NCBI GenBank assembly: GCA_963682055.1
Contig: OY821741.1
Coordinates: forward strand, 26,048,711 to 26,112,710
Direction: 5' to 3'
Source of the DNA: Primula veris
Lineage: Eukaryota; Streptophyta; Magnoliopsida; Ericales; Primulaceae
DNA: 64,000 nt
Each line of letters opens with the position of its first letter. Position 1 is the stretch's first letter. Made by a program: the position numbers and the translations under genes. The notes beneath the pieces were generated by a model, which did not search any database, had not been told where the DNA came from, and saw only the letters and a program-made list of their open reading frames with translations. Positions 9,568-21,500 of the stretch are shown in pieces.

Positions 9568-12500
9568 ATGGAACATCATAAAGAGGAGGTATATAATACT
9601 ACTACTACTATTAACACTTCGTTGTGATACATTGTATGTGGTTGTCCATATTCATGTATCGGTTACATACATTGTGTATAACCTTTGAGTTTGCGACTTA
9701 TGACTTTCTAGCTTCCCTCTTGTACATGTATCTTGTTCCACCCCTCCACTATATAAAGGGGTTGAAGTCTTCATAGTTGTACACACATATTCATACTTGA
9801 ATAAGACAACTTTACTCTCTCTCCATACATATCTTGCTATGTCGATACTTTGCTAATAGTTGCCACACAACACGTTACCGGCACTTTGCTTAGCGACGGA
9901 ATAAAGAAATAGCTAGATAGTTTCATTAGAAGTGAGTATACGAATCTATTTCTTCCTCGACGAGTTAGGAAGAGGGTTTATTGGGTTGCTAGATCACATC
10001 TCAATCATCCTTTTCGCATTTCCGAATTAAGGTACATAAATTTCTACTTGTAATAAAACGTAGAAATTGCGTGATTAATCAAGAATAGAACCGGAAATCT
10101 CATGTTTAAGATTTATATCACATGATGGATGTTTGTTTTGATGAAAAATTGCTATTGGAACCCATGTATGTCACTTATAAAACGAGTTATAACTTGTATA
10201 GTTAGACATAATAAACTGTCGGACCTAAACTGTCACTTTTAGAACATTGGAGGACTAATCTGTAACTAACTAAAACATTAGGGTCTCTCTGTAAAGCTCC
10301 TGAAACTATAGGACCAGAGCTGTAATTACCCTTAAAATGCATATAGTTTCCTGTATTTACACTCGTAGTCCCTGTAGTTACTCTTTATACACAGAATAGT
10401 ATATATGTACGAGTTTATCTAATGTTTTAGTCCGAAAATACTTATTTACATGCAAATGATCTAAGATTTAATTGCTACAACTTCTAAAATTTGTAGAAAT
10501 CTTGTAGAAAATACCTCTTGCATGATAATATTAATTGCTTGTGTGACATAAACTATATTTAGCCTCTTCGCATGCCACCATTTATTGCCTATGAATTGAT
10601 GTAACCTATGCGATGTATTAATTACCCATAGAAAATGTCAAAAGTCACACTTTAGTGTTGGATTAAATAATAACTCATGTGGTTTAATATTACTACTCCA
10701 TGTTAGGACTAGTTTACATGAGTATGGCATGCCTTTATGTTACGATATTGTTGAATGCTATTTTATCTTGTCACATAAAAGCTCGTAGATATTTATATGT
10801 TACGTGAGCTTATAAATTGCCTCGAATTTGAACATTTTACAAGGTATCTCTTTTGAGTAGAAATTTTCCTCAAGATAAAACATTTAGATATAGCTTTTGA
10901 GTTGAAAATTTGCGAAATCCGGTATATGTATTCACATTTAAGTTGGAATAATTATGAATCTTCCCCAAATAGGCTCACCTATTTGGATACGATGTCTAGG
11001 AAAGATAAAGGCGGAAGTCGCTCTCTTAATGAGGTCGGTTTTTAAGAGGCATTCGTGCCCACCCCCCTCACCGTCTTTCCTGGTCGTGTTCAAGTAGAGC
11101 TACCAAAAGGGGTTGAGTAAATAATAAGTTCCCCGAGTGTGTTTATATAGGTGTATTTTTTGCCGAATTGGTGTCTCAGTATCGACCTGTCGTTTGATCA
11201 ATGAGAACCTATTCACAAAAGCAAAACTTGTGTTTTTCGAACTTGCCATTTCGAAACAAAGTTCTGCTTATGAAAATTATAATAGACATATAAACCTGTC
11301 GTTTTATATGATAATTAATCCAGAACTCCCAACACATGTTGGATGCCATCTATGATGAGGAAAATTACAAAACATACTTGCGAAATGACTGTTTAGACGA
11401 TGATGTTATTTCGTCACCACAGTTAGTCACCCTGATGTGTGCAAATGTGATGCCATATTTTTTTTGGATACCATCTTTGATGAGTAAAACACGAGCTTGT
11501 TGTTACTCATAAGATGACGGCTAAGGCGTTGTGTAACATCCCGTATTTTTACAAATGGTTTTAATTATGTTTTAATTCATCCAAAAACGTTTTATTCAAA
11601 TTTTACCAAAAACCGGTCACTCGACTAATTTTTAGCCAAAAACCGAAACTCTTCCGAAAAACCTTATTTTAAAAACCTGTTACTAATTTTACTAATAAAA
11701 AGGACCCAATAGATTTGTTTTTAAAGATTTGTTATTTTTGAGTAGTAAAACAATATTTTTGGATTAAGAGTTAACTTTTAAAACTTTGGGGACCAAATAG
11801 TTTGTTACCACAAACTATCTCAAAACAGTTTTTCTAAACACTTTTTCAGCCACTTTCATAACCTAAAAACAGTAAAAACAAGTAAGAAGAGAGAAAAGAG
11901 AGAAAAGAGAAGAAGAAGAAGAAGAAGAAAAAGAGAAACCACGTTAGCGGATTATTACCGGAATTATCTCCTCTACACGCTAAGGTAACGAGGTTATCCA
12001 TAGCGACTAGACGAGGGTGTATGTTAGGATTAGGTTTTATGTTTATTATAAATTGGGGGTTTTTGCCTTTTATCTTAATTAGTTTTATAAATTGTTAATT
12101 GGGTTTATTTGTTATATGATTAATTCACTTATTTGTTAATTGGGTTTAGTTGGTTATATGTTTAATTCACTTATTTGTTAATTGAGGATTTAGTCGTGTT
12201 AATTTCGGATTAACGAGAATATGGACGAGTTTGCATGTCTTTATGTATTGATATTGTGTTATTATAATTGTTGATAAATTGGGTAATTTATTGTTGAATA
12301 TAGATGCATTGTAGTTTATGCATACAAGGTGTTTGCTAAAATGCTTGAATGAGTTTTTATGTTGATTAGACTTGTTTGGCTAGTTGTGAATCTAGCACCT
12401 ATGCTTTTGGATTATGTTGTATTACGTTAAGTGACGTACGAGATTGTGTTATTTGAATAGTATAATATTATTGGCCGAGGCCTTAATATTTATACGTATG

Positions 12501-15500
12501 AGATTATATTATATGAATAGTATAATATTATTGGCCGAGGCCTTAATATTGATACATTAGCAATGGTTTCTGTCTCTTCCTAATTCCGGGGACAGAAGAC
12601 GGCAGTGGCGATAGGGAATGACTCGTCTTACGGACTGGGGCGAGTGGCATGAGAGGTCCTAGTGTGCACTATATTTATTTTTATGTTAGCTATGGTCTCT
12701 GTCTCTTCCTAATTCCGGGGACAGAAGACGGCCGTGGGGATAGGGAATGACTCGTCTTACGGACTGGGGCGAGTGGCATGAGAGGTCCAAGTGCGCACTT
12801 TAAATCTACTTTTATGTTAGCAATGGTCTCTGTCTCTTCCTAATTCCGGGGACAGAAGACGGCCGAGGGGATAGGGAATGACCTACCTTACGGACCGGGG
12901 TAGGTGGCATGAGAGGTCCATGTTTGTTATTGATTTGTGTTGACGTTATTTAATTTATTTAATTTATCCCGTTGTAGAATGTTATTTTATTTCTTTTTAT
13001 ACGTCGATTATCGTAGTTGTAGAATTTGTGGGCTCTTGCATTTATGGGATGGAGTGACAGTATTTGTGGTGCCGTCCCGTCTAGTTATGTGCGTGAGACT
13101 CACCGTTACAATTTTGTTGTTCAGGTACATTATAGGTTGAGGCGTTTGGTTAGCAGCTTTAGCAATGCATCACATGGGCTCGGGGCTTCTGCTTTATTTT
13201 CATCTAGATTATATTTTGAGGTTGTAGCCTACGGGCAATTTACTTTCGTTTGGTAATTTTTATAAGTTGTCAACACCATTTGGTCATGTAGCCGCATTTG
13301 GCAAACAGTTTTATTTATTCGTTTAATTGTTCCATTAGCTCGCAATTGCTTTTCTTTTAAAATTTAAATTTTGTACCAACATGTTCTATTTCCTTTTGTT
13401 TTAAAAAGGTCATGCCTCGATATTCGTTTTACGGATTTTGGGGCGTGACAAGTTGGTATCAGAGCTAACTAGGTTCTTGTATACTTTGGGAGGACGGGAA
13501 GATGGGTAACCATTGGACCAAGATCCATCGTATCTTTTTACAAAACTTTTTCCAAAAACTTAAACTTTTTCTAAAACGGGGGGTTGCATTTAGCTTAAGA
13601 CATGTAGCTAGAATTTAGTAGTAGTTGATGAAAGGAAAGTCCACATGTGAGGCAAGTTGGGGACAATGAGGACGCTCGTTGATCCCGGCTCGCCAAACTA
13701 GTGGGTAGACCTCTCGTCGGTATGTGTGAAGGAATACCTTAGCGATGTGGAATTTTAGAGTATGCGAGGACGCTCGGGTGCTTTAGGATAACGTATCGTG
13801 ATGGGTTATCCCTCGCACTTTTGTGCTGTTTGTATGCGTGCGTAGATTTATATGATGTGTATGAGGTATAAGTGTGCATGTCTATTAGTAGCAAACTATT
13901 AGAGTGCGAGAATTGTGTAGTTGATGATTTTACGTAGTGCGCTTTCATATTATTAACTTGTGTGTTAATGAATATTATATGCGAATCGATGTTGTTCGTA
14001 TAAATGTTATGGATTAGAATGATGTTGTGTGATATGTTTCACGAATAGAATACATAAGCATTGAGGAATTTTATGTTTTTGTGTCGATAGTTTTCTGCAG
14101 TAAAAGGATCGGTCGTTGCCTAAAACGATCGGTCGAAATTCTTCAGAATTTTTTTTTCAGACCCTACTGGACCAAAAAACGATCGGTCGTTGCCCAAAAC
14201 GACCGGTCGAATTTTTGGTGACCTCTCGGGAATATTTGGACCAAAACGATCGGTCGTTACCCAAAACGATCGGTCGAATTTTTGGTGACCTCTTGGGAAT
14301 ATTTGGATCAAAACGATCGGTCGTTTTGTCCAAAACGATCGGTCGAATTCTGGTAATTTTGCGGTTTTTCTGCTATACTTCGAAAGCTCATAACTTCTTC
14401 GTTTTAACTTCGATTCTGATTCCGCTTGAAGCGTTGGCTTCGTTTTTCAGTACTCTATCTTTCTGGTGTTTCGGAATTTTCATTTTCTATTTTTGGAAAA
14501 ATCAAAGCGTTATATCGTCGAAATTGAGAATTCGTAAAAATCAGTTATTGAACCTTAGGAAGCTGGATTAAGTGATTAATTTGTAGAACGAGCTTTTATC
14601 ATGTATGATTATACATGTATGGATAGTAGTGTCGAGTAAGACAACTAAAGTGTTGGTTTAATCTGTTGTAGTAATGGCTATTACCATAAGGACTAGTGGA
14701 AGGGGACCAGCTACACGCGGGGGCGCATCACCATCAAGCGGTGCGGCCACCCGAGGGAGGACTAATGGAAGAGGAAGAAGAGCTCCAAGGGGGCGGGAAG
14801 CAACTAGAGGGGTAAGGGCTGCTAGAGGTCGTGGGGGGAGAGGTAACACTAATGCCCCACCACCTGAGCAACCCGAGGCCGAGAATGTGTATGAGGAAGT
14901 GAATGTGGAAGAAGAAGAGACTTTTGCACCTGAACCGGAAACGGTCAATGCTAATCAAGTGATGACCGACCTTCAAAAGGTGGTGCAAATGATGGTGCAA
15001 AATGCACAGGCTGGGAGTTCAAGCAACAATGGATTGCTTAACTTCACCCGATTGGGGGCTCCGACCTTCGATGGGGTAGGTGAACCATCCATAGCTGAGG
15101 GATGGGTGGACGAAATGGAGAAGTATTTATCGGCGGCGGGAATAGTCGATGGGAAACAATGGGTAAATATGGCTCAGTTTCACCTAAAGGGTGAAGCACG
15201 GAAGTGGTGGTTAGGGATCGTGGATACTTCCGACTTAACCAACATCGACTGGGATGGATTCATCGAATTGTTCAATCGACAGTTTCTTCCCGATTATTAT
15301 AAGGACGAAATGAGGAGGCGGTTCGACGAACTATATCAGGGGGGTATGACCGTTCAAGCATACCAGCTAAAGTTTACCTCACTCTCGAGGTATGCCCCAG
15401 ACTCGGTTCTAGGGGGTGCGGAAAAATGTAGGAGGTTCATGAAGGGGCTGAACCCGACAATCTCATTGCAATTGGCATCGGCCCGTCATGTCGACTATAA

Positions 15501-18500
15501 TGAGTTGGTCAAATCGGCTCAAGCTGTGGAAGGAGCTCTACTCCATAACAAGCGAATCTCGGACAAGTCGAAAACCGAAAATGCTCCGAGGGAAGAGAAG
15601 AAGAGGACTTGGGATATGGCGAATAATTCGCGTTTTCCACAACAGGGCAGAGGAGAGAGGGTTTTTAATCCACCACCGGCAAACACCATAATGAAGAGAG
15701 CGTGTTTCACTTGTAGAGATGTGAATCATCGACAATACGAGTGCCCTAGAGTCCTATGTAGGACCTGCAACCGGTTTGGACATACGGCAAGCGTTTGTAC
15801 CTTGGGACAAGGAAGAATCGACACCAACCGGCCTTTTAACCAACCAAGGTTACCACCACCACCACCTAGAGGACCGGAATTTGTACCACCACACCAATTA
15901 CCCGGGAACCAAGGGGGAGGGTATCGAGGTAACCACCAAGGAGGGGGAAACCGTGGGAACTACCGAGGAGGCTATCAAGGCCAGGTAAACCGAGGTAATC
16001 ATGGGGGAAATCGAGGACCGCAAGGAAACCCACCAGTTCAAGCTCGTCTATTCGCCTTGCCACAGTTGCCAAACCAAGGAGATCCGGCAAATGTACAAGG
16101 TATGGTTCTTGTGTGCTCATCTTGGGCACATGTTCTTTTCGATACGGGGGCTTCACGTTCTTTTATATCTAGAAGTCTAGTTGAGTCGTTGTTGTTAGAA
16201 ATTGGGATTCTAGAGAACCCGATTATTGTAGAGACTCCTGTTAGGGGTCGAGTTGTGTTGGACCGAGTGTGTCGGTCTTGTGAGATGATGGTCGCGGACC
16301 ACGTATTTATATTCGATTTAGTGGTTATAGAGATGTCGGGATTCGACGTGATCCTTGGAATGGACTGGTTGGTTCATTTCAACTCTTTCATCGATTGTGT
16401 TCGACGAAAAGTTTTCCTTACTACTTCATCCGGAGATGAGGTGTTCTTTCATGGGGAAAGGGACGCTACCCTTTCTTCTATTCCTTATTATTCCAAGCGG
16501 GTTGTGGGCAACCTGTCTTGTCTTTTGGCTAGTCTCTCGATAGTGGATAACGACGAGGAAGTGGAAATGTGGCCACGCGTAGTGGACGACTTTAGAGATG
16601 TGTTTCCGAAGGATCTACCGGGGTTACCACCGAAAAGAGGGTTAGATTTTTCTATCGACTTGGTACCGGGAACGGCACCCATAGACATTTCCCCATACCG
16701 TTTGGCACCAGCAGAGTTGAAGGAGTTAAGTAAGCAGTTAGAAGAACTGCTAGAGAAGGGGTTTATTAGGCGGAGTACGTCACCGTGGGCGGCACCGGCC
16801 TTATTCGTGCAAAAGAAAGATGGATCGATGAGGATGTGCATCGACTATCGAAAGCTAAATAGGGTGACTATTAAGAATAAGTACCCACTATCTCGAATTG
16901 ACGATTTGTTTGACCAACTGAAAGGAGCGACGTTCTTTTCAAAAATCGACTTGCGATCAGGCTATTACCAATTGAGGGTGAAGGATGAGGATATTTCGAA
17001 AACGGCCTTTAGGACCCGGTATGGTCACTATGAGTTTGTGGTCATGCCGTTCGGGTTAACTAATGCGCCGGCGGCATTTATGGAGTTAATGAACCGAATC
17101 TTTAAGGAGTATCTCGACAAGTTTGTGGTGGTCTTCGTCGACGATATCTTGATTTACTCCAGTTCAAGAGAGGAACACGAGGAGCATCTCCGTCTAGCAT
17201 TGCTCACATTGAGAGAGCACCAACTTTACAGAAAATTTAGCAAATGTGACTTTTGGCTAAATGAGGTGAAATTTCTTGGGCATGTGATCTCGGAAGAAGG
17301 GGTAAAGGTGGACGCGACGAAAATTGAGGCGGTTTCGAATTGGACACAACCGAAAAATGTGTTCGAGATTCGGAGTTTCTTGGGTTTAGCTGGATACTAT
17401 CGACGGTTCGTCAAGGATTTCTCGAAGTTAGCGACTCCGATGACTTACCTTACCAAGAAGGGGGTGAAGTTCGGGTGGAGTGAGGCTTGCGAGAAAGCTT
17501 TCCTAGAACTCAAGAAGCGGTTGACTAGTTCTCCCATACTAGTTATTCCTGAGCAAGGGAAGGGTTACCAAGTGTATTGCAATGCTTCGAAGGAAGGCTT
17601 GGGTTGCGTCTTGATGCAAGACGGAAAGGTTATCGCTTATGCTTCGCGACAACTAAGGATTCACGAAAAGAACTATCCGACTCATGACCTAGAGCTAGCG
17701 GCAATAGTTCATGTGTTGAAAATATGGAGACATTATCTGTTCGGGGAAAAGTTCGAAGTGTTCTCGGATCACAAGAGCTTAGGGCATATTTTTACCCAAC
17801 GTGATCTAAATATGCGACAACGACGATGGATGGAATATTTAGAACAGTACGACTATGACTTGCACTATCATCCGGGAAAGGCCAATGTAGTGGCGGATGC
17901 TTTGAGTCGAAAGTCTCCTGCGACCTTAGCGCATGTGGCGATCGAGGAATGGAGGATGATGGGAAAAGTGAACGAGTTCGACTTGGAGTTGGGACATGTT
18001 GATGTGGGGACCTTGTACACAATAGTGGTACAACCGGAACTTGTGAGTAGGGTTCTGGAAGCGCAAGAAGGGGATGAGAAAGTGGAGAGCTATGAGAAAC
18101 AGATGAGTTCTAGCGAAGGATTAGATGGTTGGACGAAAGGAACCGATGGAGGACTACGATTTAAGGGAAGGACTTACGTGACGGAAAATATGAGGAATGA
18201 GGTATTAAAGGAGTTTCACCACTCCCGATTAGCCGTTCATCCCGGCGGGACGAAAATGTATCACGATGCGAAGAGACAATTTTGGTGGCCCGGAATGAAA
18301 CGAGATGTAGCTTTATATGTTAGCAAGTGCCTAACTTGCCAACAAGTAAAGGCGGAACACCAAAGGCCGGCGGGTATGCTCCAACCCTTACCGGTGGCGG
18401 AATGGAAGTGGGAAAAGATAGCAATGGACTTTGTGACCAACTTACCTAGATCGGTAAGTGGGAATGACGCTGTGTGGGTTGTGGTCGACCGTTTGACCAA

Positions 18501-21500
18501 ATCCGCACACTTCATTGCGATTAAGATGACAAATTCGGTGGAAATCTTGGGACGGAAGTATATTAAGGAAGTTGTTAGACTTCATGGGGTGCCGATTTCG
18601 ATAGTATCGGATCGAGACGCGAGGTTTGTGTCGAGGTTCTGGGGTGCATTGCAAAATGCCTTAGGGACCAAGTTGACAATGAGTACGGCATTCCATCCCC
18701 AAACGGATGGACAATCGGAGCGGACTATCCAAGTACTAGAGGATATGTTGTGCGCATGCGTGAATGACTTCAAGGGAGGCTGGGAGAGCCATCTACCCTT
18801 AGTGGAGTTTGCGTATAATAATAGCTTTCAGGCTAGTATTGGCATGGCACCTTTTGAGGCTTTATACGGGCGGCCGTGTAGGTCTCCGGTGTGTTGGACC
18901 GAGGTGGGAGAAGCGGAAATGTTAGGACCGCAATTGGTTCAAGAAACGACAGAAAAGATTAAGTTAATTCGACAAAGGCTTGAGACGGCCCGAAGTAGGC
19001 AAAAGAGTTATGCGGATAAGAGGAGGAGACCTTTGGAGTTCGAAAAGGGGGATCAAGTATTTTTGCGAGTTTCGCCAAGGAAGGGGATTATGAGGTTTGG
19101 CTCTAAAGGGAAGTTGAGCCCTAGATTTATCGGACCATTTGAGATCGTGGACCGAGTTGGAGAAGTTGCATACCGGTTGGACTTGCCACCAAAGTTGGCG
19201 GGGGTTCACCCGGTGTTCCATGTGTCAATGTTGAAAAAGTATCATCACGACCCTTCACACGTGGTGGACTTTGAGGACATTGAGGTTAGTGCGGATGTGA
19301 CCTACGAAGTGGGACCTATGAGGATTATCGATGTACAAGAAAAGGAACTTCGAGGAAATACGATTAGATTGGTAAAGGTGGTTTGGAAACACCACGGGGC
19401 CGAGGAGGCAACATGGGAACGCGAGGATGAGATGAAGAGGAAATATCCTAATCTCGACTTTTCTTTAGGTATTTTTCTTTAGATGCATTCTAATTTCGGG
19501 ACGAAATTTCTTTATCGGGGAAGGGTTGTAACGCCTAGAGTTTGGAATTTATTTTTGTGATAACGCCTAGAGTTTACGGAGTTGTTGCATGTCTTTTATT
19601 ACGTATGATATTGCATATAGGTATGTACCTGAGTTGAGTTGTGTAGATGTACCTTATTGACTTTTATGTTACAGCCGCTTGTTTTACGTTGTTGTCTTTT
19701 ATTCTGTTAAATATTGTATACAGGCGATTATTCTTACATGTTGTTCATGTATATATGTTATGGAGTTATTACGGGTTGTGAACCCTGCGTATTTTATTTT
19801 ATTTTATTATGACACGAATTGAGCGTTTAAATTCTTATGGTCTTATTGTACGTTTATCATTTCTGGGTATAGTTGTTTAGAGAGAAAATTTCGGGACGAA
19901 ATTCTTTTAAGGAGGGTTAGTTGTAACATCCCGTATTTTTATAAATGGTTTTAATTATGTTTTAATTCATCCAAAAACGTTTTATTCAAATTTTACCAAA
20001 AACCGGTCACTCGACTAATTTTTAGCCAAAAACCGAAACTCTTCCGAAAAACCTTATTTTAAAAACCTGTTACTAATTTTACTAATAAAAAGGACCCAAT
20101 AGATTTGTTTTTAAAGATTTGTTATTTTTGAGTAGTAAAACAATATTTTTGGATTAAGAGTTAACTTTTAAAACTTTGGGGACCAAATAGTTCGTTACCA
20201 CAAACTATCTCAAAACAGTTTTTCTAAACACTTTTTCAGCCACTTTCATAACCTAAAAACAGTAAAAACAAGTAAGAAGAGAGAAAAGAGAGAAAAGAGA
20301 AGAAGAAGAAGAAGAAAAAAAAGAGAAACCACGTTAGCGGATTATTACCGGAATCATCTCCTCTACACGCTAAGGTAACGGGGGTTATCCATAGCGACTA
20401 GACGAGGGTGTATGTTAGGATTAGGTTTTATGTTTATTATAAATTGGGGGTTTTTGCCTTTTATCTTAATTAGTTTTATAAATTGTTAATTGGGTTTAGT
20501 TGTTATATGATTAATTCACTTATTTGTTAATTGGGTTTAGTTGGTTATATGTTTAATTCACTTATTTGTTAATTGAGGATTTAGTCGTGTTAATTTCGGA
20601 TTAACGAGAATATGGACGAGTTTGCATGTCTTTATGTATTGATATTGTGTTATTATAATTGTTGATAAATTGGGTAATTTATTGTTGAATATAGATGCAT
20701 TGTAGTTTATGCATAAAAGGTGTTTGCTAAAATGCTTGAATGAGTTTTTATGTTGATTAGACTTGTTTGGCTAGTTGTGAATCTAGCACCTATGCTTTTG
20801 GATTATGTTGTATTACGTTAAGTGACGTACGAGATTGTGTTATTTGAATAGTATAATATTATTGGCCGAGGCCTTAATATTTATACGTATGAGATTATAT
20901 TATATGAATAGTATAATATTATTGGCCGAGGCCTTAATATTGATACATTAGCAATGGTCTCTGTCTCTTCCTAATTCCGGGAACAGAAGACGGCAGTGGG
21001 GATAGGGAATGACTCGTCTTACGGACTGGGGCGAGTGGCATGAGAGGTCCTAGTGTGCACTATATTTATTTTTATGTTAGCTATGGTCTCTGTCTCTTCC
21101 TAATTCCGGGGACAGAAGACGGCCGTGGGGATAGGGAATGACTCGTCTTACGGACTGGGGCGAGTGGCATGAGAGGTCCAAGTGCGCACTTTAAATCTAC
21201 TTTTATGTTAGCAATGGTCTCTGTCTCTTCCTAATTCCGGGGACAGAAGACGGCCGAGGGGATAGGGAATGACCTACCTTACGGACCGGGGTAGGTGGCA
21301 TAAGAGGTCCATGTTTGTTATTGATTTGTGTTGACGTTATTTAATTTATTTAATTTATCCCGTTGTAGAATGTTATTTTATTTCTTTTTATACGTCGATT
21401 ATCGTAGTTGTAGAATTTGTGGGCTCTTGCATTTATGGGATGGAGTGACAGTATTTGTGGTGCCGTCCCGTCTAGTTATGTGCGTGGGACTCACCGTTAC

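Noticed and set aside
12937..13256. Two short frames in the Tekay-type LTR, repeated at 21328-21647
   Set aside because: Conserved only because both LTRs are copies of each other; no protein resemblance.
14116..14571. 151-codon plus-strand frame in the Tekay-type leader
   Set aside because: Its first 80 codons are just translation of the CGATCGGTCG repeat, and the rest is low-complexity hydrophobic sequence without family resemblance.
15519..19221. Minus-strand frames opposite the gypsy gag-pol
   Set aside because: Shadows of a strongly biased coding strand.
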